64,000 nucleotides of DNA from Paenibacillus selenitireducens (GTDB lineage: Bacteria > Bacillota > Bacilli > Paenibacillales > Paenibacillaceae). The position numbers and the translations under genes are program-made. Below the pieces are notes generated by a model. It was not told where the DNA came from, ran no database searches, and was given only the letters and a program-made list of their open reading frames with translations. The number at the start of each line of letters is the position of its first letter. The first letter of the stretch is position 1. This document shows positions 34,943 to 44,825 of the stretch, one piece after another. The stretch covers positions 27 to 64,026 of the forward strand of contig NZ_MSZX01000018.1 in the NCBI RefSeq assembly GCF_002021565.1. Reading direction: 5' to 3'.

Positions 34943-36526
34943 ATGATTAGAACAAGAAACAAGCTGACCTTGTTGCTAGCAGCAGTAGTTGTAACGGTTA
35001 GCGTTCTGGCCGGCTGTGGCGGAAATAATGCGAAATCTGGGACAACATCTGAAAATGCAGGGGCAGACAAGGCTGCCTCGGCTAAGCCGGTAGAACTATC
35101 CGTGTTCAGTTGGATGTTCGAAGGTGCTGATTCACCCGATTCTGAGGTGTATAAGAAGCTGCAGGAGAAATTGAACATTCGCCTCAAGCCGATCACTGCT
35201 TCGTGGAATGACTGGGAAGAGAAGTTGAACGTCATGATCGCATCAGGTGAAATGCCAGATGTATTCGTCTCTTACGGAATCGATCGTCCAGTACAATATC
35301 GTCAATGGATCCGGGAAGGCATGTTGCTGCCGATCTCTGATTTTACAGATCAATATCCGAACATTAAGAACTCGCTAGCTAATTTCGAGATGCTGGCGAA
35401 GGCAACAGATGGCAAGCATTATGCACTTCCAATCTACAATGAGTCAGGCAGTGGCAAGGATTCTGTAAGCGGCCATAATATTCTTATTCGTAAAGATTGG
35501 CTCGATAAGCTGGGCTTGCAAGTGCCAACGACTATTGATGAGTTCTATGCCGTGGCAAAAGCTTTTGCGGAGAACGATCCTGATGGTAACGGCAAACAAG
35601 ATACGTATGGATATACGTCCAGCTCTGGAGGGGTATGGTGGCAATACCCGATCTTTAATGCGTTTGATACAAGTACAGAGCGTTGGGAGAAGAAGGGTGA
35701 TCAGTGGATGCCTGAAGTTATTTCCGACGAAACAGAGGAAGCGGTTACGTTCCTGAACCAAATGTTTAACGAGAAAATTCTCGATCCTGAGTTCATGCTG
35801 AATACGGATGACAAAAAAATCGAGAAGTTCGTAACAGGAAAAGTAGGAATGATCATTCATAGTGCAAATGCTACGTTCTACAATGATATATACAACAAGT
35901 TCAAGCAGGCTAAACCGGATGCCGATCCTAAATCTATCTTCACTTGGGTGGGTACGTTGAAGGGGAAAACAGGTTTGCAACGGATGGACGGGTTCAACAA
36001 CTTCTGGGCTGAAACATCCATTAACGCCGGCATTTCGGAAGAAAAGCAGAAAAAAGCGCTTGAGTTGCTGGATTATCTGCTGTCCGAAGAAGGCCAAAAT
36101 TTGATGATTAACGGTGTAGAAGGCGTACACTACAAAAAGGAAGGCGACAAAATTGTACCGCTGATTTCTGCGGAAGATAAAGAAAAAGAGAAAGCTTTCC
36201 AACTTAAAGCACTTGTATCCTGGAATACAGATTATTTGCCAGAAAACTTGCCTAACCGTGAAGAAATTATTGAATTGTCTAAATCGACGGGGGATTATTC
36301 GGTACCGAATCCATTGGGCTATTTAAACATTAGTGAAGATGCGCTGGATCCAAGCATTCCAAATCAATTGAATGACTTTGTTAACGAAGAAATTGTGAAA
36401 ATGATTGTTGGATCAAGCAAAGATGTGGCAGCAAGCTTCGCTAAGTTCAAAGATACATGGATGTCCAAAGGCGGAAAGCAAGTGATTGAAGAAACGAACA
36501 AACAGGCTGTTGCTGAGGGGCGTTAA
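34943..36526 (+). CDS. Oligosaccharide-binding lipoprotein, LipO/YtcQ type
   Basis: 527-residue solute-binding protein with signal peptide and lipobox LAGC (Cys ~25). The length, over 500 residues, fits the group paired with LplB/YtcP permeases, and a calcium-site-like DPDGNGKQDTYG (~213) is typical of it. The GGGGAG site is upstream of the ATG. Followed by a stem-loop and the esterase gene. Confidence 0.93.
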   Translation: MIRTRNKLTLLLAAVVVTVSVLAGCGGNNAKSGTTSENAGADKAASAKPVELSVFSWMFEGADSPDSEVYKKLQEKLNIRLKPITASWNDWEEKLNVMIASGEMPDVFVSYGIDRPVQYRQWIREGMLLPISDFTDQYPNIKNSLANFEMLAKATDGKHYALPIYNESGSGKDSVSGHNILIRKDWLDKLGLQVPTTIDEFYAVAKAFAENDPDGNGKQDTYGYTSSSGGVWWQYPIFNAFDTSTERWEKKGDQWMPEVISDETEEAVTFLNQMFNEKILDPEFMLNTDDKKIEKFVTGKVGMIIHSANATFYNDIYNKFKQAKPDADPKSIFTWVGTLKGKTGLQRMDGFNNFWAETSINAGISEEKQKKALELLDYLLSEEGQNLMINGVEGVHYKKEGDKIVPLISAEDKEKEKAFQLKALVSWNTDYLPENLPNREEIIELSKSTGDYSVPNPLGYLNISEDALDPSIPNQLNDFVNEEIVKMIVGSSKDVAASFAKFKDTWMSKGGKQVIEETNKQAVAEGR

Positions 36527-36566
36527 GAGGCTGTAAAACCCTTGAGGTTTTAAGGTAATAGTCGAT

Positions 36567-36600
36567 GTAAGGGGCTGTTCCGTATGGAATAGCCCCTTGG
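36567..36600 (+). terminator. Stem-loop after the binding-protein gene
   Basis: AAGGGGCTGTTCC pairs with GGAATAGCCCCTT; no T run follows, so it may stabilise the mRNA end rather than terminate. A similar arm occurs at 37392. Confidence 0.55.
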
Positions 36601-36658
36601 CTGTCTCATGAATGCTAAGGAATAGAGTAATATTACGAAGACGAAGGAGCGATTTAGA

Positions 36659-37270
36659 ATGGTATCTTTTCAAGAGGGACAGAACCTGGTGTTTATTGGG
36701 GACAGCATTACGGATTGTGGAAGAACGGACGATCCCGAAGGTATTGGTCATGGGTATGTTCGAATTGTGAAAGATTATTTATCGCTTATGTTGCCGGAGA
36801 TTTCATTGCAGGTGAACAATCGTGGTGTCAGTGGGGAGACAATTCTGGATTTGCAGAAGCGGTGGCAGGAAGATGTCATTGCTCTGAAGCCAGATTGGAT
36901 GACCGTGTCTATAGGTATTAACGACGAGTGGAAGAACGTATCGCTAGCGCAGTACAAGGAGACTTATAGAGAGCTATTATCAGAGACCAAGCGTAGAACA
37001 AACGCATCGTTCATCATCATGCAGACAACGATTATTTCCGAAGACCCGAATGACGGGAAAAACGAACGGCTGCTTCCATATAACGAGATCATTGAGGAAA
37101 TAGCAGCAGAGTTTGATGCTATTCTTGTACGACAAAATCAAATTTTTACGCAATATTTGAAGACACAAAAAGGAAAGGTGTTGACCTATGATCAGGTTCA
37201 CATGAATTCCACAGGGCAACTACTGATGGCGTTTAATTGGCTGGAGGCATGCGGTTATTCCGTGAAGTAG
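36659..37270 (+). CDS. SGNH/GDSL-family hydrolase, probable carbohydrate esterase
   Basis: 203 residues, no signal peptide. Block I FIGDSITDCGR (Ser ~15), block II Gly in NRGVSGET, block III GIND (~87), block V DQVHMNSTG with catalytic Asp/His (~178-181). This is the layout of rhamnogalacturonan acetylesterase-like enzymes. AAGGAG precedes the ATG. Cytosolic deacetylation of imported oligosaccharides is the natural role given the importer and the beta-helix enzyme next to it. Confidence 0.9.
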   Translation: MVSFQEGQNLVFIGDSITDCGRTDDPEGIGHGYVRIVKDYLSLMLPEISLQVNNRGVSGETILDLQKRWQEDVIALKPDWMTVSIGINDEWKNVSLAQYKETYRELLSETKRRTNASFIIMQTTIISEDPNDGKNERLLPYNEIIEEIAAEFDAILVRQNQIFTQYLKTQKGKVLTYDQVHMNSTGQLLMAFNWLEACGYSVK

Positions 37271-37391
37271 ACGGGTAGCTTCTAAATGTATTTTTGCGAT
37301 AGAAGGAAAATAAAGGCTGGGGGCTCACGCAGTGTAACGCATCGATGCTACATACTTTTCCTACGTTATCTGCTATTATCCGTAGTCAGTA

Positions 37392-37436
37392 GAAGGGGCT
37401 GTTCCGATCACCAGCAGATGATCTGAACAGCCCTTC
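37392..37436. terminator. Stem-loop in the convergent gap
   Basis: GAAGGGGCTGTTC pairs with GAACAGCCCTTC (one bulge). Lies between the esterase gene and the convergent SLH gene. Confidence 0.5.
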
Positions 37437-37440
37437 AGTG

Positions 37441-37478
37441 TCATAAGGTCAACCAACGTTTGCTGGTTGACCTTATGA
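37441..37478. repeat. Perfect inverted repeat in the convergent gap
   Basis: TCATAAGGTCAACCA and TGGTTGACCTTATGA are perfect 15-bp arms with an 8-nt loop. No T run; it may act as a boundary or mRNA end structure for either strand. Confidence 0.75.
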
Positions 37479-37498
37479 TGTTACTAGTTGTTAATTTG

Positions 37499-40400
37499 CT
37501 AGTTGCGAATTAACTTCGTTTCGATGATGTCTTGTTGCTGCAGTAAATTGAATATAAGCTGTGCAGATTCTGCCCGTAGTGCGGGCTGTTGTGGTGCAAA
37601 TATCTCTTGTCCTCTTCCTTGGATAAGGTTAGCATCTGTTGCATCCGTTACGTAAGGCAATGCCCAGATAGGTATGTTTTTGGCATCAGCATAGCTGCTT
37701 GTTGTTGCATAATTTTGTACATCTATTCCAAGAGAGCGCACAATGAGAACCGCCATTTCTGCACGTGTAATTGTCTCCTCTGGAGCGAAGATATGGTCAT
37801 TTCGTCCTGTTACAATTCCGGCTTTGACTGAAGCGGCAACATCTTCAGCATACCAAGCATTGCTTGTAACGTCGTTAAAAGTAGTCTGAGCAGAAGTCTC
37901 GGTAGGTAGTTTCAGCACTTTGGATAACATGGTGATGAATTCTGCACGTGTTGTCTTATTTGAAGGCTGGAAAGTAACGTCTGTTGTCCCCTGAATGATA
38001 TGTTTGGCAGCCAAAATTTGCAGTGTGCGTGATGCCCAGTGTTCGGACGGCACATCTGTAAAGGTCTTTTTGTACTCCAGAACGGTGTACATGCCAAGCT
38101 CTTCCATCGCAAGATTTATTTTCCCCGCCGTTTGATCTACAATGCCGCCTGCATGCTCCCATTGCTTGGAATTGTTATTATAGAAGTAAATGCCTAGCAG
38201 GTCTGGATCAACTTCTTTCGCGTCATAGGGCAGTGAAAGGATGACCTGGCCGTTGACTTTTCCGGCATTAAATTTTTGTTTGTCTGTCGTATGCAAGGTG
38301 ATGTCAAGCTCATAGGCGCGACCTACGGATTTGATGACAGCATTACCGTTGTTCTTTACATCCCCATGTATCGCCGTATCTTTTACTGGAGCAAGCGTAA
38401 TCTGCACGGAGGAGCCGATCGTATTTCCGGCCTGTGCCTTTAATGCTTCCAATACAGTCTTTTTAATAAGAAGCGAGACAGAACCTTGCTTTATTTGTAG
38501 TGGATAATTGCCAAATGCCTCTATATCTGCAAGCGGTAATGATACTGTTGTTTGATTGGCAGCTATCTCTGCGTACACAGTATGATCTTGTAGCTTCAGG
38601 AGAGAAGAAGCAGCAACATCATGACTGCTTGAGCTTGCTCCTGGGTTCGTACTGGAGGCTGCGCCAGAGCCAGACTGTCCGTTATTTTCGTTGCCTGTAT
38701 TGCCGCTATTTCTCGGAATGACAATCGCTATCTCATTGGAGGGTTTGCTTTCTCCATATGAATCGTAGGCAATTGCTGTAATGTAATACGTTGCACCTTG
38801 TGTAGGTCCGTTTATTGTATATTTCGTCGCAGTACCAACATGTATTACATTGGAATACGTACCACTTTTGGTACCATACTGAATGATATAACCTGTAGCT
38901 CCTGTTACGGCAGGCCAACTTACTTCGATTTTTTGTTGGTCCGCTGTTCCACTAATAACAGGTGTGGCAAAAGCCTGTTTGTCTAAAATCAAATAACCGA
39001 ATTGTTCGGGTGCTTTGCCTGCCCCAATGCCGCTGTTATATTCAATCCATCCATTTCTTGCATCACCGTAATCCGGGTGAGAGTAGCTTCCATCACTATA
39101 GTTAGCCAATATAGAGATACCAAGAGCAGAACCATCCTTAATCGTAACATCTGCTGGCAGTATCTCATGCCATGGTATAGCCATCTCATAGACCGTTCTG
39201 TTAGAGGCTTCATCGCGGGTGATGACGACTTCACCCGCAGTAAAGATTCCTGCTGTGCGTCCTGAAATGGCATTGTAACGATAACCCAGCATATCGCCAT
39301 TCTCTGTCAGACCAAATGCGAGCTCCGTATAACCTTTTTTGCCAGGAACACTTCCTCGATCCGGATCAATCGCGATTTGAATACTGGAGCCCTTCCAAAG
39401 ATCTGCGGGGTTCGTGATGGACAAATGATGGCTGTCCTCTGTAACCTCTATGGCCAGGTATAGGTTGTTATTGTCCCATTGTGTGTAGCCAGAAGCAGTC
39501 AGCTTATCTTTCGTCCAGGAATCCCTGAAGCCAGGTAAAATATTTTTAACTTGAGAGAGCTGATTCAGGATAAAGTCGGGCCGATGCCATTCCTCCAGGC
39601 TGCCGTTAATAGAAGGTTTGGTCTCTGTAAACAAGCTCCGTAAAGCAGTAATCTGCTTATCAATTTTGATCTCTTTAGATGCTGTAACCATACCGGAAGT
39701 ATCATGAACACGATACTGCAGGCGGTGCTCGCCATTGCTTAGTCCAGTTACGGTATAGCTGTAAGGCGGTGTTGTCATTTCCTGTACGAGCTGATCATCT
39801 ACATATAGCAGTACCTTTGCGATATTTGGAATACCTGAAATATACGGAGTAACAGGGAGGTTAGCCAGATTGAGCTTATACCCATCACGTAGTGAGAAGA
39901 AGTCTACGACTTTAGGGTTTTCATTTTCCGAAACTACCGAGCCTGTCGTCACTTGAACAGCTTCTGATGTTGCACCGTTGTTGCCGTCAATGCCTTCTGC
40001 TTCTACTTTATAGTAGTAGGTCGTATTAGGCTGTAACTCCTCATGATCCATGAATGCGGCAGTGTCGGATTCACCTATCATATTGGCATAAGCCGGTGTA
40101 AATGTCGCAGTCGTGCTGCGGTAAATATTATAATGTGCTATCTTTCCGGATATAGCGGTAATTGGTGTTACCTGTTCATCAAGCGCTGCCCATGAAAGCT
40201 GTACGATACCTTCATCAAATGCAGCGTGGATATTTTGTACTTGTGACGGTAGGAATGAATTTTGAGGCAATGTCAGAACTTGAGTGCTTCGATCATAACC
40301 AGTACCATCTTGCCAGTCGACCAGTGAACGGTAAGTTGTGCCTTTGAAAGTCGAACGGAACGTTGCCAGCTCGCTATAGATGAGATTGTTGTTGATACTG

Positions 40401-42838
40401 TCGATATGTGTGTCTACGCCCACATCTATAGCCGCTGCTTCTTGAGTTCCTTGTGTAAGCACAATATGGTTACTATGAATCGTGTTACCAGACCAAGTGC
40501 CGTATGGATTTGCTGCGCTGTTGATGGCGGCAGTGTTGTCAACATCGACGATGATCATATTGTGGGCAACTTCTACATTATGCAGGCCTGTAGACAGATC
40601 TGGGCGCCCTGTAAAGTTGCCGAGTGCAATTTGTCCACTGCCATTGCTTTGCTCTGCTTTGTTGCCTTTCACTTTGTTGTTAATAATTTTGGCTCCGATA
40701 TTGCTCATGGTCGTAATTCCGTTGCCTTTATTGTCATGCGAATAGTTGTACTGTACCGTAATGTTATCGCAATACCAGTCAATATTAAGTCCTGCTCCGT
40801 CGAAGCCGGAGTTGGCGTCACTCATATTGTATATTTCATTAAATTTGATAATGGAGTCACGAGAAGCAATGAACCATAGTCCGCCGGGTCCCCATGTATC
40901 TGTACCAAGACCGCCGTCATGTACAACGTTACGATCAATGGAGGAATCGTGGGCGTTCTGAACGACGATACCTTGGCTTGCCATGTTGTAGACCTTGTTT
41001 CCTGTAACACGAACATTACCGTACAGCAGCTGTGAGCGTAGTTCCTCATTTTTAACAATGTCCCAGCCCGTAGTCGTAATGCCGTACCAGCCAATATCGT
41101 GCACGGTGTTGTTGGAAATGACAATATCGCGTGCAACCTCTCGGTAATCTGTTCCGGGTACGAGTGAGGAAATGACGATGCCGTTGGTGTTGCTGTTAAA
41201 AGTGGAGCTATATACTTCATTGCCGTCTATTCGTACATTGCGATGCAGCCTTGAATTGTCATAGTTGATGAGAATACCAGCCGTGATATTATTCCACGAT
41301 TGCGTCGAAGAAGGGATGACCTCAACAGCCAAATCTTTAATGATCCAGTTGCTCAGATTTTTCCCTGTTACGACACCACCGCCGTTCGGTGCATTCCAAG
41401 CGATTACCGGTTTATCGCCCGTTCCGTAGGAAGCAACTTGGATGGGATGATCTTCCGTACCGGATTGCTTCAGAAGGAGTGGTTCATTCCAGCGGTCTCC
41501 CGCTTTCAGTAGAATGCTGTCCCCAGGAAGGAAGGTTGAAGCGTTCACTTTGTTCAGTGTTCTCCAGGCAGTAGCCTCACTTTGTCCGTCATTCGTGTCG
41601 TCACCTGTACTGGCGCTGACATAATAAGCTGTATTGCCATCTGATACAACGGGTGCTGTAATGCTGTCCACGATGACATCGTCGAAGCTTGCTGTCGCTT
41701 GAGCAGTTAACAAAGCTATTTTGCCTGTGGGTAAGCTGTTATCCTCGGCGGTTAACAGTTTTACGTCGTTAATATATAACTCAAGGAATTTGCCTGCTGC
41801 AACACCCTTCCATGTATAAGGCTTACCAATTGTCATGCTGTAAGGGACTTCAGCAAGGGTTGTTGTCATGTCATCTGCTATTTTTACAATTTTCACGTTA
41901 CCTGCATGAGCATCATTAGCGGTATACTGCATACTGTATCTGCTGCCATCGTCCTGCTGGCGTAATGCTATGCCGACAGTTCCTGTCTGATCAATCGACG
42001 AAAGTCTGATCTGTGTCTGCAGCGCGTAGTTGGTCCATGCGGAGTCGCCTGCATAAGCTTCTCCACCATTTGGATCGTTCTGACTATAGATGTTGTTGTC
42101 GGAAGTATCCATGACAGATACGTTGTCAAATTCTACGGTAGAAGCCCATGTAGCCAATCCTATTTTTCCATAAGTATAATCATTGTTGTCATCGGTCACG
42201 TTGAATAGTAATGTGCCATTTCGATAAATATTAAATGTGCTGCCTGAAGCTTCGACCTTAATGCGAACAAATTGATCTTTGACAAGGGAAGGGCCATCAT
42301 ATGCTTGGAGCCATTCCTGCTGACTGCCGTTTTGTTTCATAAGGCGAATGTAGTTTTCACTCATATACAAGTAGTAGAAATGCTGATTGTCTTGATAGCG
42401 GAAATCCATCATTGCCCCTTCGCCTGTTAGCAGCTTTACGTCTGCCTCGAAGGAATAGTCTCCCCATGAATTGTCTCCTGCTAGAAGCTCGGAGGCGCCG
42501 TCGCCAGAGCTTTGTCTATAAGCGCTGGAATTGCCATCTGTAACGATTGACCACGTACCGCTATTACGCCCCCATTCGGAAGCGCTTCCATTTTCAAAAT
42601 CGTCTGAGAATAATTCGCCTGACTGGCCTGATTCGATGCTCCAGTTACCGTTAGGGGCTGTCCATGCCGTGCTGTTATTTCCCTCAAAATCATCTTGAAA
42701 CAACATAACGTTGTCATTCTCCGATGCTGAAGCTGCCGACACTTTTGGGGCTACAGGGCAACTCATAACGATCAGCAGTATTGCCATCGTTGTTAAGATG
42801 ATTCGGTGATATAGAATTCCTCTCATCCTTCTTCTCAT
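37499..42838 (-). CDS. Giant S-layer-anchored multidomain beta-helix protein
   Basis: 1779 residues. Signal peptide (~1-35), two LamG/DUF1080-like jelly-roll domains (~45-250 and ~260-390; DDFENGSASEWGRNSGTW), a parallel beta-helix (~405-860, starting YYVSASTGDDTNDG, as in PL/GH28-like exoenzymes), fibronectin III (~870-990), an Ig-like module (~995-1085), a CBM9-like module (~1095-1290; SLEEWHRPD), another Fn3 (~1300-1385), an Asn/Gly/Ser linker, a further beta domain, and three SLH domains (from ~1595; FTDVPSEHWAS, FNDVTSNAWYAED, YADAKNIPIWA). AAGGAGG lies before the ATG. Cell-wall-bound; probably acts on a polysaccharide. Convergent with the transporter/esterase genes. Confidence 0.9.
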   Translation of the reverse strand: MRRRMRGILYHRIILTTMAILLIVMSCPVAPKVSAASASENDNVMLFQDDFEGNNSTAWTAPNGNWSIESGQSGELFSDDFENGSASEWGRNSGTWSIVTDGNSSAYRQSSGDGASELLAGDNSWGDYSFEADVKLLTGEGAMMDFRYQDNQHFYYLYMSENYIRLMKQNGSQQEWLQAYDGPSLVKDQFVRIKVEASGSTFNIYRNGTLLFNVTDDNNDYTYGKIGLATWASTVEFDNVSVMDTSDNNIYSQNDPNGGEAYAGDSAWTNYALQTQIRLSSIDQTGTVGIALRQQDDGSRYSMQYTANDAHAGNVKIVKIADDMTTTLAEVPYSMTIGKPYTWKGVAAGKFLELYINDVKLLTAEDNSLPTGKIALLTAQATASFDDVIVDSITAPVVSDGNTAYYVSASTGDDTNDGQSEATAWRTLNKVNASTFLPGDSILLKAGDRWNEPLLLKQSGTEDHPIQVASYGTGDKPVIAWNAPNGGGVVTGKNLSNWIIKDLAVEVIPSSTQSWNNITAGILINYDNSRLHRNVRIDGNEVYSSTFNSNTNGIVISSLVPGTDYREVARDIVISNNTVHDIGWYGITTTGWDIVKNEELRSQLLYGNVRVTGNKVYNMASQGIVVQNAHDSSIDRNVVHDGGLGTDTWGPGGLWFIASRDSIIKFNEIYNMSDANSGFDGAGLNIDWYCDNITVQYNYSHDNKGNGITTMSNIGAKIINNKVKGNKAEQSNGSGQIALGNFTGRPDLSTGLHNVEVAHNMIIVDVDNTAAINSAANPYGTWSGNTIHSNHIVLTQGTQEAAAIDVGVDTHIDSINNNLIYSELATFRSTFKGTTYRSLVDWQDGTGYDRSTQVLTLPQNSFLPSQVQNIHAAFDEGIVQLSWAALDEQVTPITAISGKIAHYNIYRSTTATFTPAYANMIGESDTAAFMDHEELQPNTTYYYKVEAEGIDGNNGATSEAVQVTTGSVVSENENPKVVDFFSLRDGYKLNLANLPVTPYISGIPNIAKVLLYVDDQLVQEMTTPPYSYTVTGLSNGEHRLQYRVHDTSGMVTASKEIKIDKQITALRSLFTETKPSINGSLEEWHRPDFILNQLSQVKNILPGFRDSWTKDKLTASGYTQWDNNNLYLAIEVTEDSHHLSITNPADLWKGSSIQIAIDPDRGSVPGKKGYTELAFGLTENGDMLGYRYNAISGRTAGIFTAGEVVITRDEASNRTVYEMAIPWHEILPADVTIKDGSALGISILANYSDGSYSHPDYGDARNGWIEYNSGIGAGKAPEQFGYLILDKQAFATPVISGTADQQKIEVSWPAVTGATGYIIQYGTKSGTYSNVIHVGTATKYTINGPTQGATYYITAIAYDSYGESKPSNEIAIVIPRNSGNTGNENNGQSGSGAASSTNPGASSSSHDVAASSLLKLQDHTVYAEIAANQTTVSLPLADIEAFGNYPLQIKQGSVSLLIKKTVLEALKAQAGNTIGSSVQITLAPVKDTAIHGDVKNNGNAVIKSVGRAYELDITLHTTDKQKFNAGKVNGQVILSLPYDAKEVDPDLLGIYFYNNNSKQWEHAGGIVDQTAGKINLAMEELGMYTVLEYKKTFTDVPSEHWASRTLQILAAKHIIQGTTDVTFQPSNKTTRAEFITMLSKVLKLPTETSAQTTFNDVTSNAWYAEDVAASVKAGIVTGRNDHIFAPEETITRAEMAVLIVRSLGIDVQNYATTSSYADAKNIPIWALPYVTDATDANLIQGRGQEIFAPQQPALRAESAQLIFNLLQQQDIIETKLIRN

Positions 42839-42979
42839 GCTACTAGTCCTCCTTATGGTGTGATGAATATGGCTACTTTAACATGTTGAAGGGGACAGTA
42901 ACATGTGGTAAGTAAGTGAACCTGTATGTAGTTATGTGAGGGTATCTATTGGAGTTATTGAAAAGTGTGAATAATTCCC

Positions 42980-43792
42980 CTATTTGTGCCGCAGTCGACT
43001 CCAACTTTGTTGACGAATTTCTGTCGCTGGTTGACCCGTAATTTGTTTGATCATGCGGGCAAAATGATGAGATGTCTTAAACCCGCAACGCGTAGCAATT
43101 TCGGAAATGGTTAGTCCGGTATGGGTGAGCAATTCGATGGCCCGTTCGATCCGATAGGACCATAGATAGTGAATCGGCGTTGTTCCTTCATGCAGTTTAA
43201 ATAATCGAAGCAGGTGTTCAGGAGATACGCCAGCGTGGAGCGATAAATTGCTCAGGTTAGTTTCTTGTCCATAATGGTCTCGAATCCACATCATAGCCTT
43301 ATGAACAGCCGGGTGCTTCTCCTGCTGTCGATTCATTCGATTGGATTCAATCGGAAATAGATGCAGTGCTGCGAGTCCAAGGCTCCGAATAACCGGGTCG
43401 CTTCCAGTGCAATACGGTTGTAAATTCAGAATTAGGTCGGTAAGTCGATTCATTTCTTCAGACAATGTTAGGCATTCGGGAAGTTGATAGAGATCATCCC
43501 GATTCTTGTCAGCGAGTGGGGATACTCGGATACTGATCCAGCGGTGCCAAGTTTCCTCTGTCTTCGAGAAAGTAAATGTTTCTTCATGTCCAGGCTTTAG
43601 AAGCACGACATGGCCAGGCTTCACGTTCAGCTCCCTGCCGTCGATACTTACATTCATTTCACCAGTGTATAGCAATACGAGCTGTAAATCCTGTTGAATG
43701 CGTGGACCGAAGCGGCCGCCTGGTGGATAGACGACAGATCCGGCATAGGTGAATTGTAAGTCTTCCAAGGGAATGAATAAGGGGGGTGTCAA
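42980..43792 (-). CDS. AraC family regulator with cupin sensor domain
   Basis: Cupin-type N-terminal half (PGHVVLLKPGHEETF, ~58-72) and C-terminal AraC double HTH (TNLSNLSLHAGVSPEHLLRLFK; LTISEIATRCGFKTSHHFARMIK). 270 residues. Start is a TTG, seven bases after AAGGAGG. Divergent from the PhyH gene across ~170 bp and likely its regulator. Confidence 0.92.
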   Translation of the reverse strand: MTPPLFIPLEDLQFTYAGSVVYPPGGRFGPRIQQDLQLVLLYTGEMNVSIDGRELNVKPGHVVLLKPGHEETFTFSKTEETWHRWISIRVSPLADKNRDDLYQLPECLTLSEEMNRLTDLILNLQPYCTGSDPVIRSLGLAALHLFPIESNRMNRQQEKHPAVHKAMMWIRDHYGQETNLSNLSLHAGVSPEHLLRLFKLHEGTTPIHYLWSYRIERAIELLTHTGLTISEIATRCGFKTSHHFARMIKQITGQPATEIRQQSWSRLRHK

Positions 43793-43964
43793 TGGAGAAC
43801 CTCCTTCGATCGGATCATGGTCCTTATGACTTCATAGTATAAACTTAAATTTTAAAATATCAACTACAGATACATTTTGGCTGATTACAGCAATTGTTGA
43901 GCTTTCTTATATCGAATATGCTAGTTCTGATAGTAATCAGATATGAGATGAAGGGAGCTGCAGG

Positions 43965-44708
43965 ATGACTAGAACAATCCCGCCGATATGTAGTCCGCTA
44001 ACAGAGGAGCAGATTGAACTTTTTAGAGAGCAAGGGTATCTATTAATAAAAAAGGGATGCAGTCATGATCTCATAGATGCCTTTAACGGACACATCTATG
44101 ATATACGCAATCAGAGTCCTATGCCGGAATGGGCAGCGTGCACTGAGGAGAAGAAATACACCCTTCGTTTGTTCAATTCACATAAGGAGGACAGCTTCTC
44201 CCGCCAATTGATGAAGCTCCCGCTGATCCGCGGTGCGTTGGCGCAATTCATGGGCCAAGAGGCTGTAGGTGTGCAGAGCATGTATTTCTACAAAGAACCG
44301 GGATCTCCAGGGCAAGCATCTCACCAGGATTACTACTATATTAAAGATGATCCGATGACGATGATCGCGGCATGGATTGCCATGGAAGAGCTTGTGGATG
44401 AGGAAAATGGCTGTTTGTGGGTCATGCCTGGAACGCATAAATTGGGGTTATTGCCGCACGGTGCCGTCAAGAATCATGATGAACATGAATCATGGACTGA
44501 CGAAACGGAAGGCGTAGATACGACGCATCAGATTCCGGTCGTGATGGAGAAGGGGGATATTCTGTTCTTCAGTGAACTGCTGATTCATTCTTCGAATAAG
44601 AATCGGAGTAAAGACCGTTGGCGGCGTTCGTATGTATGTCATTATATCCGTGAGGACTCGAAAGTACTGCAACGAGAAGATCTGCGCGTGAAATATCCAT
44701 TGTATTAA
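43965..44708 (+). CDS. Phytanoyl-CoA dioxygenase (PhyH) family protein
   Basis: Fe(II)/2-oxoglutarate dioxygenase fold. The iron-binding HxD is in SHQDYYYI (~122-124) and the distal His in LLIHSSNKN (~208), followed by the 2-oxoglutarate-binding Arg in RWRRSY (~221). N-terminal LTEEQIELFREQGYLLIKKG is the family's opening. 247 residues; GGGAGCTGCAGG precedes the ATG. Substrate unknown: bacterial members oxidise a wide range of small molecules. Confidence 0.9.
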   Translation: MTRTIPPICSPLTEEQIELFREQGYLLIKKGCSHDLIDAFNGHIYDIRNQSPMPEWAACTEEKKYTLRLFNSHKEDSFSRQLMKLPLIRGALAQFMGQEAVGVQSMYFYKEPGSPGQASHQDYYYIKDDPMTMIAAWIAMEELVDEENGCLWVMPGTHKLGLLPHGAVKNHDEHESWTDETEGVDTTHQIPVVMEKGDILFFSELLIHSSNKNRSKDRWRRSYVCHYIREDSKVLQREDLRVKYPLY

Positions 44709-44749
44709 TCGGAGTCATATAAGATACAGATTGTAAGCCACAAAATGAA

Positions 44750-44792
44750 ACGAACCGGCCAAAGACATCAATAAACCGGCTCGTTTTTTTGT
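44750..44792. terminator. Terminator between convergent genes
   Basis: ACGAACCGG pairs with CCGGCTCGT (one mismatch) and is followed by seven T residues; serves the PhyH gene. Confidence 0.8.
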
Positions 44793-44825
44793 TTGTGGGT
44801 CAGATTGGTGGACCAATAGATGTTG

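Noticed and set aside
35444-36202. 252-residue frame opposite the binding lipoprotein
   Set aside because: The sense gene has signal peptide, lipobox and family motifs; the antisense frame has none.
40406-40879. 157-residue frame opposite the SLH gene
   Set aside because: Cys/Ile-rich shadow of beta-helix repeats, no ribosome site.
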